Shown: positions 16,684 to 25,710 of the stretch, piece after piece
Layout of the letters: the number at the start of each line of letters is the position of its first letter
Position numbering within the stretch: position 1 is the first letter of the stretch
Assembly (NCBI GenBank): GCA_963788975.1
Contig: CAWBIJ010000004.1
Coordinates: 186,001-250,000 of the forward strand
DNA length: 64,000 nucleotides
Direction of reading: 5' to 3'
From: VRUE01 sp963788975
GTDB taxonomy: Bacteria > Actinomycetota > Thermoleophilia > Solirubrobacterales > 70-9
Notes under the pieces: generated by a model
Told to the model about the DNA's origin: nothing
Seen by the model: the letters and a program-made list of their open reading frames with translations, nothing else
The model's database searches: none
Made by a program: the position numbers and the translations under genes

Positions 16684-17523
16684 CTATGAGGCGAGCCCGA
16701 GCGCTTCCCGCAGGTCATCGACGACCTTCGCCGCGTCCTCCCGGATCTGGCGTTCGGTAAAACGGCAAACCGCATAGCCGCGCCGACGCAGATCGAGGTC
16801 ACGTGCATGATCGTCCTCGAAGGCGATGCTGCCGCGATGCCAGCGATGGCTGTCGGTCTCGACTGCGAGCCGCTCGACCGACCAGAGGAAGTCGACCGTC
16901 CAGCGACCGATGCGGACGTTGACGCGCGGCTCGGGGAGGCGATGACGCTGGCACAGCTGGAGGAAGTCCCCCTCCAGGTCGCTGCGCGTCCCGTCCGTCC
17001 CGACCTTCGTCCCCAGTGAGAAGCCGTGCATCTCCGCCTGCCGAGTCGCGCGCCTGACCAGCCTTGGCGAGACAGACGTCCGCAGATCGGCAATGGTGCA
17101 AGCGGGAGTAGTCACAGGGATCCCGCGATGGCGGGTGACCTGACCGGGTGCGAGCGAAGCGCAGCGATGCAAGCGGATCCCGGCGCGCATGCGACGACCC
17201 GCCTGAGTTGGCACAGAGACGTGAACGGGGCCGGAGATCGGTCGCAGCAACTTCCAAAGAGCGGCTGCGCTCCCATGGCTGAGCGCAGCATCCGGTCCGC
17301 TCGCCAACACCGCCGCCATCCAACGCGCCTCGATGCTTGGCGCGACATAACCCACCGCATAGACACCCTGGTGCAGCCGGTGCAGTCGCCCTCTCTGCGC
17401 TCGTTTTGCGATCGCAGGCCTGCTCAGACCTGTGTTTTGAAGCTGTCGATGTGTCACCACGCCGTGCTGTCGGCCCGCCGTGAGTGCGATCGCCAGGTCG
17501 ATCAAGTCGCCTTTGTCGCCCAT
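16684..17523 (-). CDS. AbiEi-type winged helix plus DUF559 (Vsr-like) protein
   Basis: 279 residues, intact paralogue of the broken gene at 659-1590. The N-terminal winged-helix part reads AGRQHGVVTHRQLQNTGLSR, GRLHRLHQGVYAVGY and DAALSHGSAAALWKLL, as in AbiEi antitoxin-type domains. The C-terminal part has the DUF559/Vsr-like pattern: a Glu in DLEGDFLQLCQRH, then WTVDFLWSVERLAVETDSHR and YAVCRFTERQI. That pattern suggests a PD-(D/E)XK-type nuclease core. No AbiEii toxin partner is adjacent, so antitoxin function is unlikely here. The ATG (17523-17521) sits in the centre of a family A palindrome. Role unknown; a DNA-structure nuclease is an inference. Confidence 0.82.
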   Translation of the reverse strand: MGDKGDLIDLAIALTAGRQHGVVTHRQLQNTGLSRPAIAKRAQRGRLHRLHQGVYAVGYVAPSIEARWMAAVLASGPDAALSHGSAAALWKLLRPISGPVHVSVPTQAGRRMRAGIRLHRCASLAPGQVTRHRGIPVTTPACTIADLRTSVSPRLVRRATRQAEMHGFSLGTKVGTDGTRSDLEGDFLQLCQRHRLPEPRVNVRIGRWTVDFLWSVERLAVETDSHRWHRGSIAFEDDHARDLDLRRRGYAVCRFTERQIREDAAKVVDDLREALGLAS

Positions 17524-17544
17524 AGGGATACAAAGGCGACTTGA
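17502..17544. repeat. 43-bp palindrome, family A, copy 4
   Basis: Arms TCAAGTCGCCTTTG and CAAAGGCGACTTGA are perfectly complementary. The centre TCGCCCATAGGGATA contains, on the minus strand, the ATG start codon of the AbiEi/DUF559 gene. The arm sequence differs from copies 1-3 by paired changes (GAGTTCGCC to AAGTCGCC on one side, matched on the other). Confidence 0.9.
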
Positions 17545-17559
17545 GCGGCGATCTCGCCC

Positions 17560-19134
17560 CTACGTGGGCGAGGAGCGACGGGCGACGACGGTGCGGGCGA
17601 TCGATTCGGGGCTCGAGCCCTGTGGCGAAAACTGGATCTCGACCTTGAGCCTCAGCCATCGCGCTTGCAGTCGCCGGCGAGCGTCGGCGGACAGTTGGCA
17701 ACGCAGCGTCGTGGCGCCGGCTCCCTTCACCTCCGAGCGGCTAGCGCATGCCACCACAGCGACGCCGCCCGTACCGATCGTGGCGCGCTGGCTGATCTTC
17801 CCCGGGGCCGGAAGGCTGAGGCGGGTGGCGAGGAAGCCACCGGCAACAGTCGAGCGACCGACGCGCATCGTCCCTGCCGCGGCCAATGGCGACGAAGGGA
17901 AGAGTGGTGAGTAGGAAGGATCCGGACCCGTCGCAGGCTGCCCGGGCTCGCCTTTCGGCATCGCCTGCCAGGCGGCGAGGTCCGTGGGCCGAGCAGCGAT
18001 GAAGGCCCGCGTCGCCGCAACGGCCCCGGCTATCTCGGCGAGGGTGTATTCCTGGCGCGGATCGATCAGCTGCCACGGCAGCAGCAGCTCGGCGATTGCG
18101 GCGGCGCGAGAGTCGAGATCTAGCGTCACGATCAACGCCGATACTTCGCTCAAGACTGCTTCGTAGGCGGCGCCGCAGCTGGCGTCCGCGAGGCACCGGT
18201 CGAAGAGAAGGCCCGCGTCTCCCTCGAACGGCAGGCGATTGCTCCAGGCATGGTCGGTGCCCCAGGGGAGCATCTCGAACTCTCCCGTGGGGTCGCTGTG
18301 GAGGTAGAAGTTGTTCGGCCAGAGCTCGCCCTCGATGCCGGAGTAGCCGTCCCAGTGGCCCATGTACCTCTCCGTCGCCCACATCCGCACCATCTGCGAG
18401 AGATCGGCCACCCCGGCCATGTCATCCGACCAGTCGCCCGTCGCCCCGTTGGCGGCCGCGATCAGGGCTTCCAGGTCGCTGCGGTCCTCCTCGTCGCCCT
18501 CGTCGACCTCAAAGGCCGCCGCGCCCCCTGGCGTTACGTCGGACCCATAGGAGCCCTCGTAGAGGTGAGCAGTTGCGCCGAACCATCGTGCGAGGCCAAC
18601 GTCGTCAAGCGTCTCAACGTTCATGTAGAGCCCGTAGTCCTCGCCGTTGACGCGCACGTAGGCGTAACCGGTCCGTGGCGCTGCTATGCCGACGGCGCGA
18701 AACGCCTCGTAGGCGAGGGCCTCGTGGACCATCGAGGGGTCCTGAACCATGTTGTTGAGGGTCAGCTTCTTGAGACCGAGGAACTTCTGGCCTTTGACGA
18801 ACTCGTTGAACTTGACCTTGAAGGCGGCCTTGCCGGTCAGGGCTTTGAAAGAGGCCTGGCCCTTGAGGCGGATGCCGACCTCGATCGGTGTCGACGCCTC
18901 CCCCACCCCGGCTGGCGTGCCATCCGTGGCCGCCAGCGAGAACGTCCCAGGCTGGTACTCCTCCGGTTTCGTTTTCAGTGCCTCGATCGAGGTCGCGGGC
19001 AGCGTCAGCTCGATCGCCACGACGGTCTCCGGCTCGTACATCGACGCGGCGGGGTCCGGCGGGGTTTGCGCCGTCGCGGTCGCAGCCGTCACTGAGCAGC
19101 CCAGGCAGAGCGCGATCGTGGCGCGACGGGCCAT
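17560..19134 (-). CDS. Secreted CotH-kinase-like protein
   Basis: About 524 residues from an ATG at 19134 that gives a signal peptide (MARRATIALCLGCSVTAATATA). CotH-type kinase motifs are present: ELTLPATSIEALKTKPEEY, then IRLKGQASFKALTGKAAFKV and KKLTLNNMVQDPSMVHEALA. YAYVRVNGEDYGLYMNVETL and the probable active-site stretch FEMLPWGTDHAWSNRLPFEG follow. Family members phosphorylate spore-coat or surface proteins; here a surface or secreted substrate is likely but unknown. The C-terminus is a separate β-rich segment. Starts further upstream would overlap the divergent malic enzyme start, so 19134 is chosen. Confidence 0.82.
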   Translation of the reverse strand: MARRATIALCLGCSVTAATATAQTPPDPAASMYEPETVVAIELTLPATSIEALKTKPEEYQPGTFSLAATDGTPAGVGEASTPIEVGIRLKGQASFKALTGKAAFKVKFNEFVKGQKFLGLKKLTLNNMVQDPSMVHEALAYEAFRAVGIAAPRTGYAYVRVNGEDYGLYMNVETLDDVGLARWFGATAHLYEGSYGSDVTPGGAAAFEVDEGDEEDRSDLEALIAAANGATGDWSDDMAGVADLSQMVRMWATERYMGHWDGYSGIEGELWPNNFYLHSDPTGEFEMLPWGTDHAWSNRLPFEGDAGLLFDRCLADASCGAAYEAVLSEVSALIVTLDLDSRAAAIAELLLPWQLIDPRQEYTLAEIAGAVAATRAFIAARPTDLAAWQAMPKGEPGQPATGPDPSYSPLFPSSPLAAAGTMRVGRSTVAGGFLATRLSLPAPGKISQRATIGTGGVAVVACASRSEVKGAGATTLRCQLSADARRRLQARWLRLKVEIQFSPQGSSPESIARTVVARRSSPT

Positions 19135-19234
19135 GATCAGAGACCTGGCGGAGAGAAAGCGAGCTATCACCGGGCGCAACGCTAGCGCCAGGCATGCGAG
19201 GGCGCGAGGCGCGAATCTGATTCGATAGCCGCCC

Positions 19235-20697
<1,463 letters not shown>

Positions 20698-20701
<4 letters not shown>

Positions 20702-21603
20702 AGGTCCTCGTCACCGGCGCCAGCGGATTCATTGGCGCGGCGGTGTGCGATGCGCTGCTGGTCCGCGGCGACACGGTGGTAGGGCTGACCCGCGACCCGT
20801 CCCAGGCACGGGGGAGCAACCCAAGCGTCACCTGGCACCGCTGGGAGCCGACCCTGGAACGCCCGCCGGCCGAGGCCTTCGACGGGGTCGACGGAGTGAT
20901 TCACCTACTTGGCGAGAAGATCAACCAGCGCTGGACCGACGAGGCCAAGCAGCGGATCATGGAGAGCCGCCGCACCGGCACCCACAACCTGGTGGGAACG
21001 ATCGCCGGCCTGCAGCGCAAGCCGAAGGTGCTGGTCAGCCAGGCGGCGATCGGCTTCTACGGCAACCGCGGCGAGGCGATCGTCGACGAGTCGGCGGAGC
21101 CGGGCGAGGGATTCGACGCCGAAGTGGTTCAGGAGTGGGAGAAGGCCGCGCGGGAGGCAGAGGGGACGGGGGTGCGCGTCGTCGTCGTCCGCACCGGCCA
21201 CGTGCTCGATCCGCGTGGCGGATTTCTCGCCGCGCTGCTGACCCCGTTCAAGCTCGGCGTTGGCGGCCCGCTTGCCGGCGGCGAGCAGTACGTCTCCTGG
21301 GTCCACATCGACGACGAGGTCGGGATCCTGCTCTGGGCCCTGGACAACGAGAAGGTGAGCGGCGTGGTCAACTCGACCGCCCCGAACCCGGTCACCAACC
21401 GGGTCTTCTCGAAGGCGCTGGGGCGGGCGATCGGGCGGCCGGCGGTGATGCCGGTCCCGGGGGTGACGCTCGACCTGATGTACGGGCGGGAGTTCGGCAA
21501 GGTGCTGCGGGGCGGGCAGCGGGTGCTGCCGCGGCGGGCGTTAGACCTCGGGTACGAGTTCCGGCACCCCGAGCTGGACGAGGCGCTGAGCGACTTGCTC
21601 TGA
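20698..21603 (+). CDS. TIGR01777 family NAD-dependent epimerase/oxidoreductase
   Basis: A 301-residue extended short-chain dehydrogenase-like protein (YfcH/TIGR01777 group). It has VLVTGASGFIGAAVCDALLV, GVIHLLGEKINQRWTDEAKQ and KVLVSQAAIGFYGNRGEAIV (with the catalytic-region Tyr). The C-terminal DUF1731 segment is GKVLRGGQRVLPRRALDLGY. Start GTG 20698 overlaps the malic enzyme stop (GTGA), so the pair is translationally coupled. The reaction is unknown for most members of this group. Confidence 0.9.
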
Positions 21604-21615
21604 GTGGTGGTGGTT

Positions 21616-21708
21616 GGAGGGGTGGGCAATCCCCTCCCCCGACAAGTGCCGGTCTAATGAGACCGGCACTTTGAGTATCCGCCGGTTGAGGGGATTGCCC
21701 ACCCCTCC
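21616..21708. repeat. Palindromic element, family 1, copy a
   Basis: Outer arms of 21 bp (21616-21636 and 21688-21708) are perfectly complementary. A 12-bp inner stem (21644-21655, 21660-21671; AAGTGCCGGTCT / AGACCGGCACTT) has loop AATG. Unpaired bases are CCCCGAC on the 5' side and TGAGTATCCGCCGGTT on the 3' side. It lies between convergent genes. The arms are unrelated to those of the other family 1 copies. Confidence 0.92.
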
Positions 21709-21729
21709 ATCACGCGCGCAGCGAGTCGC

Positions 21730-22242
21730 TCAGCTCTCGGCTAGAGCGTCTTGCACGGATTCGCGTAGGGAGCCGGAGTCGTCGCTGTGCTCGATTGCTC
21801 GCAGCACGCGTCGCATCGCCGCTGCGCCGGAGATGTTTGGGAGCTGGGCTATGTCGGCGGTCTCGAGGATCGTTTCCGAGAAGCGGGTTGCCCGAACCGT
21901 GGGCTCGCCGATGTAGGCAACCGTTGTCGAGTCCTGGGTGGCGCGGCGAGCGTTGGCCCCGATCGCGGCCAGGTCGAGACGCCCCTGGTCTTCCGCGCCT
22001 ACCAAGCAAACGATTTGAACGCGAACGCTTTCGGGCTGGCCACTTCGTCCCAGCTCACGCTCAGCTTCCGCACAAAGCGAGGCACTGGCGTAGACAGTCA
22101 CCGTTGCTCCCTCGGCAACCCCTTCGTCGCCACAGCCAACCATTGCTATGAGCAGTGCGCAAACAGCGGCTGCGGCAGCTGCCTTGCGCAAGACCGAGGA
22201 GGGACGAGCATCCCCCCAGCGGAACTTGTGAGCCACAACCAT
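21730..22242 (-). CDS. Lipoprotein with periplasmic-binding-like sequence
   Basis: About 170 residues from the ATG at 22242. A signal peptide with lipobox (AAAVCALLIAMVGC) precedes VTVYASASLCAEAERELG. The body GRLDLAAIGANARRATQDST, then TVAYIGEPTVRATRFSETIL and TADIAQLPNISGAAAM recalls the first lobe of branched-chain-amino-acid-type binding proteins. The chain stops after about half a usual solute-binding protein, and no permease is near. It may be a truncated receptor or a small independent lipoprotein. The chosen start lies in the loop of the palindrome at 22198-22298; a TTG at 22191 is an alternative. Confidence 0.6.
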   Translation of the reverse strand: MVVAHKFRWGDARPSSVLRKAAAAAAVCALLIAMVGCGDEGVAEGATVTVYASASLCAEAERELGRSGQPESVRVQIVCLVGAEDQGRLDLAAIGANARRATQDSTTVAYIGEPTVRATRFSETILETADIAQLPNISGAAAMRRVLRAIEHSDDSGSLRESVQDALAES

Positions 22243-22298
22243 CTGAGCCCTTGCCGAGACTTCGACGCGGGTTCCGTCGGGGGAATGCTCGTCCCTCC
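22198..22298. repeat. 101-bp palindromic element overlapping a lipoprotein start
   Basis: Outer arms of 20 bp (22198-22217 and 22279-22298) match with one G/A difference. An inner CGGAAC / GTTCCG stem encloses a 48-base loop. The layout (long outer stem, small inner stem, large unpaired loop) is like the other elements, but the core is seen only once in this window. It also reaches to within 12 bases of the phosphofructokinase stop. Confidence 0.8.
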
Positions 22299-22309
22299 CC
22301 TGCCTAGCT

Positions 22310-23338
22310 CTAGCCAAAGAAAACCTCAGCCTCCCGGTACAGCTCCTCTGGCACCGTCTTGAGCTGAGCTGTCGCCTCGGCGAGCTCGACCAGCTGGATG
22401 TCCGTGCCCCGCAGCGCGGTCATCTTGCCCCACTGGCCCGCATCCACCGCGTCGATCGCGTGCAGGCCGAAGCGGGTCGCGAGGACGCGGTCGAAGGCGG
22501 TCGGGGTGCCGCCGCGCTGCACGTGGCCGAGCACGGTCGCACGCGCCTCCTTACCGGTGCGCCGCTCGATCTCCTTCTCCAGCCAGTGGGCGATGCCGCC
22601 GAGGCGGACGTGACCGAACTCGTCGAGGCCTTCGTCCTGCGTCTCCGGGATGCCGCCTGAAGGCTGGGCCCCCTCGGCGACGACGACGATCGGCGCGAAG
22701 CGGCTCTCGAAACGGCGGCCGACCAACTCGCAGACGCGCTCGACGTCGAAGGGCCGCTCGGGGATCAGGATCACGTTGGCGCCGCCGGCGAGGCCGGCGT
22801 GGAAGGCGATCCAGCCGGCGTGGCGCCCCATCACCTCGGCAATCAGCACCCGGTGGTGGCTGCCGGCGGTCGTGTGGAGGCGGTCGATCGCCTCCATCGC
22901 GATGTTGACCGCGGTGTCGAAGCCGAAGGTGTAGTCGGTGGCGCCGAGGTCGTTGTCGATCGTCTTCGGCACGCCGACCACCTGCAGCCCGTGCTCCTCG
23001 TGCAGGCGCGAGGCCGCCCCAAGCGTGTCCTCGCCGCCGATCGCGATCAGGCCCTCGACCCTTTCCGCGGCCATGTTCTCGGCGACCCGTGCCGCGCCGC
23101 CCTCCTCCTTGAAGGGGTTGGTCCGCGAGGCGCCGAGAATGGTGCCGCCGCGAGGCAGGATGCCGCGCACCTCGGGCACACCGAGCGGCCCGCTGTCGCC
23201 CTCGAGCGGCCCCCGCCAGCCGTCTCGATATCCGACGAATTCGTGCTCGTAGTGTTCGACCCCCTTGCGGACGATCGCCCGGATCACCGCGTTGAGACCG
23301 GGGCAGTCGCCGCCTCCCGTGAGCACGCCGATGCGCAT
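22310..23338 (-). CDS. 6-phosphofructokinase, group III, probably PPi-linked
   Basis: 342 residues: MRIGVLTGGGDCPGLNAVIR, then the substrate loop AIGGEDTLGAA (GGED at residues 101-104) and VGVPKTIDNDLGATDYTFGF. RVLIAEVMGRHAGWIAFHAG and VLGHVQRGGTPTAFDRVLAT follow. It phosphorylates fructose 6-phosphate in glycolysis. In this family, Asp at the fourth position of GG(D/E)(G/D) together with Lys in PKTIDND is typical of pyrophosphate-dependent enzymes, whereas ATP enzymes have Gly. Both PPi features are present, so PPi use is likely but not proven. The gene stands alone, flanked by palindromic elements on both sides. Confidence 0.9.
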   Translation of the reverse strand: MRIGVLTGGGDCPGLNAVIRAIVRKGVEHYEHEFVGYRDGWRGPLEGDSGPLGVPEVRGILPRGGTILGASRTNPFKEEGGAARVAENMAAERVEGLIAIGGEDTLGAASRLHEEHGLQVVGVPKTIDNDLGATDYTFGFDTAVNIAMEAIDRLHTTAGSHHRVLIAEVMGRHAGWIAFHAGLAGGANVILIPERPFDVERVCELVGRRFESRFAPIVVVAEGAQPSGGIPETQDEGLDEFGHVRLGGIAHWLEKEIERRTGKEARATVLGHVQRGGTPTAFDRVLATRFGLHAIDAVDAGQWGKMTALRGTDIQLVELAEATAQLKTVPEELYREAEVFFG

Positions 23339-23351
23339 GACCGCAGGTTAG

Positions 23352-23446
23352 GGGAAGGGCGGGCAGTCCCCGTGCCTGACAATCGTCGGGCTAATCAGCC
23401 CGACGATTTGAGTATCCGCCAGTCCCGGGGACTGCCCGCCCTTCCC
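23352..23446. repeat. Palindromic element, family 1, copy b
   Basis: Outer arms of 21 bp (23352-23372, 23426-23446) are perfectly complementary. The inner 12-bp stem AATCGTCGGGCT / AGCCCGACGATT (23381-23392, 23397-23408) has loop AATC. The unpaired 3' side TGAGTATCCGCCAGTCC is nearly identical to the other copies, although both stems have different sequences. Confidence 0.92.
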
Positions 23447-23455
23447 TACGAGGGG

Positions 23456-23611
23456 TCAGCGCTCGCCTGGCTGAGGGCGGATGACACGGAGAGCTGCTCC
23501 TATCAGCAGCACCGTTGCGAAGACCATGCCGGCCACGGGGCCGCCCTGACCGAGGGCGTAGGAGATCACCATCGCAGCGATGGCGAGGAAGAGTGTGACG
23601 ACCATTCCCAT
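23456..23611 (-). CDS. Small two-helix membrane protein (51 aa)
   Basis: A 51-residue reading: ATG 23611, MGMVVTLFLAIAAMVISYAL, short turn GQGGPVAG, second helix MVFATVLLIGAALRVI, tail RPQPGER and TGA at 23456. Two hydrophobic helices and a basic tail suggest a small inner-membrane protein. It lies 12 bases downstream of trpA and ends just before a family 1 palindrome, so it is probably the last gene of the trp operon. Function unknown; such small proteins are often missed by automatic calls. Confidence 0.6.
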   Translation of the reverse strand: MGMVVTLFLAIAAMVISYALGQGGPVAGMVFATVLLIGAALRVIRPQPGER

Positions 23612-23623
23612 GCGGCGGGCAGC

Positions 23624-24526
23624 TTATCCGCTGGCGAGGGCGGCACGCGTCTCGCGGAGGAAGGAGCCGACGGCCTCGGCGGCGGCCTGCGGCGAGCCCG
23701 CCTCACCGGCCGCGCGGACCAAGCGGCTACCGATGATCACGCCGTCGGCAAGGCGGCCGACGTCGGCGGCCTGAGCGGGGGTGCCGATCCCGAAGCCGAC
23801 CGCAACCGGGACCTCCGACTCGACCTTGGCCGCGGCAACCAGGCCAGCGAGCTCCGCCGGAACCGCCTCGCGCTCGCCGGTCGTGCCAACCGCCGAGACG
23901 AGGTAAACGAACCCGCGCGCGACGGCGCAGATCTGAGCGCGACGCTCGGGCGACGTGGTCGGAGCGACCAACGGAACCAGGGCAAGGCCGGCATCGGCGA
24001 AAGCGTCACGCACATCCTCGGCCTCGCCAAGCGGCAGGTCGGGAATGATCGCCCCCGCCGCGCCAACCGCGGCAGCTCGGCCTGCAAACTCAGCCGCGCC
24101 ACCCTGCGCGAGCACCATGTTCGCGTAGACCATCAGCACCACCGGCACCCTCCCCGACACCGACTCGCAGACCTCAAAAGCAGCCTCAACAGTGGCGCCT
24201 GCGTCAAGCGCGGCAGTAGCCGCAGCATGAATAGTCGGCCCATCGGCCAGCGGATCGGAAAACGGCACCCCCAGCTCGATCAGATCAGCCCCCGAATCGG
24301 CATAAGCCTCAGCAACCGCCAGCGAAGACTCCCGGTCGGGATACCCAGCCATCATGTAAGGCATCAGCGCCGCCCGCCCTTCGGCTTGCGTGGCCTCAAA
24401 CGCGGCAGCTATCCGCTCCTCGCCACTGGGGGCCTCGGCACTCGGGGCTTGGGAGTTGCTTGCCGGAGCAGGGGGTGCAGGGGCATGGCTCGGCAGAGCC
24501 TCCCCGCTGTTGCTCTGACGAGTCAT
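23624..24526 (-). CDS. trpA: Tryptophan synthase alpha chain
   Basis: TrpA cleaves indole-3-glycerol phosphate to indole, passed to TrpB. About 300 residues from the ATG at 24526, which overlaps the trpB stop as ATGA. The TIM barrel motifs are LMPYMMAGYPDRESSLAVAE, LIELGVPFSDPLADGPTIHA (catalytic Glu and Asp), GAIIPDLPLGEAED and VYLVSAVGTTGERE. VGFGIGTPAQAADVGRLADG follows. The first about 35 residues (TRQSNSGEALPSHAPAPPAP and following) are Pro/Ala/Ser-rich, absent from usual TrpA, and partly encoded by a family 4 palindrome that also supplies the start codon. The core enzyme looks intact. Confidence 0.95.
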   Translation of the reverse strand: MTRQSNSGEALPSHAPAPPAPASNSQAPSAEAPSGEERIAAAFEATQAEGRAALMPYMMAGYPDRESSLAVAEAYADSGADLIELGVPFSDPLADGPTIHAAATAALDAGATVEAAFEVCESVSGRVPVVLMVYANMVLAQGGAAEFAGRAAAVGAAGAIIPDLPLGEAEDVRDAFADAGLALVPLVAPTTSPERRAQICAVARGFVYLVSAVGTTGEREAVPAELAGLVAAAKVESEVPVAVGFGIGTPAQAADVGRLADGVIIGSRLVRAAGEAGSPQAAAEAVGSFLRETRAALASG

Positions 24527-24540
24527 ACCCCTGCACCCCC
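24471..24540. repeat. Palindromic element, family 4, at the trpB/trpA junction
   Basis: Outer arms of 22 bp (24471-24492, 24519-24540) pair with two G/A-type differences. The conserved 26-base core (GAGCCTCC..GCTGTTGCTC, with CAGAGC/GCTCTG inner stem) is shared with 37494-37561. The right arm contains the overlapping trpB TGA and trpA ATG. Confidence 0.9.
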
Positions 24541-25710
24541 TCCCTCGGCCTCCCCCTGCTGGATGACCTCCGCGAGATCCTTGTCGCCCCGACCCGAGAG
24601 ACAGAGCACGTCGTAACCCTCGCCACCCCCGTTCTCCAATAGCCAAGCAATCGCATGAGCCGACTCGAGCGCCGGAATGATCCCCTCGATCTTCGAGAGC
24701 TCGGCAAAGGCAGCCAACGCCTGTGCGTCGGTGACCGCGAAGTAGCTTGCCCGACCGGTGTCGCGCAGGTGCGCGTGCTCCGGCCCAACCCCTGGGTAAT
24801 CCAGCCCGGCCGAGACCGAGTGGGCCTCGAGGATCTGCCCCTCCTCGTCGGCGATGATCGAGGAGAGCGAGCCGTGCAGCACCCCCGTGCGTCCCGCCCC
24901 CAGCGAGGCGCCGTGCCGTCCGCTCTCGAGCCCCTCCCCCGCCGCCTCGACGCCGACCAGCTCGACCTCGGCGTCGTCGATGAACGGGGTGAAGATGCCG
25001 ATCGAGTTGGAGCCGCCGCCGACGCAGGCGATCACCCGCGCCGGCAGGGAGCCCTCGACCGCGAGCGCCTGCTCGCGCGCCTCGTCGCCGATCACCCGCT
25101 GAAGATCGCGGACCAGAGCCGGGAAGGGCGCTGGGCCGACCGCCGAGCCGATCACATAGTGAGTCGTCTCTACGTTGGTGACCCAGTCGCGGATCGCGGC
25201 GCTGACCGCCTCCTTCAGCGTGCGGGCACCGGCCTCGACCGGCACCACCTCGGCTCCGAGCAGACCCATCCGCTCCACGTTCGGGCGCTGGCGGCGGATG
25301 TCCTCGGTCCCCATGTAGACGACGCACTCGAGGTCGAACAGGGCGCAGGCCGTCGCGGTGGCGACGCCGTGCTGCCCCGCCCCGGTCTCGGCGATGATCC
25401 GCGGCTTGCCCATTCGCTCCGCCAACAGCGCCTGTCCGACCGCGTTGTTGATCTTGTGGGCGCCGGTGTGGGCGAGGTCCTCGCGCTTCAGGTAGACGGT
25501 GCGCCCGGCCCGCTCGGAGAGACGCCGGGCACGGTAGAGCGGCGTAGGCCGGCCGATGAAGTCGCGGTGCAGGCCGGTCAGGCGCGCGCCGAACTCCTCG
25601 TCCTCGCGCGCCTCCGCCCAGGCGGCAGTTAGCTCGTCCAGAGCCGCGATCAGCGTCTCGGGCACGTAGCGGCCGCCGTACGGCCCAAAGCGCTCTTCAA
25701 CCGTGCTCAT
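24523..25710 (-). CDS. trpB: Tryptophan synthase beta chain
   Basis: 395 residues of the PLP enzyme that joins indole to serine. It has FGPYGGRYVPETLIAALDEL, the PLP lysine in REDLAHTGAHKINNAVGQAL, and IIAETGAGQHGVATATACAL. ACVGGGSNSIGIFTPF (phosphate-binding loop) and SVSAGLDYPGVGPEHAHLRD complete it. Its ATG overlaps the trpF stop by four bases, and its stop overlaps trpA. The last residues GGAGV come from the family 4 palindrome at the junction. Confidence 0.97.
   Translation of the reverse strand: MSTVEERFGPYGGRYVPETLIAALDELTAAWAEAREDEEFGARLTGLHRDFIGRPTPLYRARRLSERAGRTVYLKREDLAHTGAHKINNAVGQALLAERMGKPRIIAETGAGQHGVATATACALFDLECVVYMGTEDIRRQRPNVERMGLLGAEVVPVEAGARTLKEAVSAAIRDWVTNVETTHYVIGSAVGPAPFPALVRDLQRVIGDEAREQALAVEGSLPARVIACVGGGSNSIGIFTPFIDDAEVELVGVEAAGEGLESGRHGASLGAGRTGVLHGSLSSIIADEEGQILEAHSVSAGLDYPGVGPEHAHLRDTGRASYFAVTDAQALAAFAELSKIEGIIPALESAHAIAWLLENGGGEGYDVLCLSGRGDKDLAEVIQQGEAEGGGAGV

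Noticed and set aside
16684..17523. AbiEi/AbiEii toxin-antitoxin pair
   Set aside because: Only the AbiEi-like N-terminal domain is present, and no nucleotidyltransferase toxin gene is adjacent on either side.
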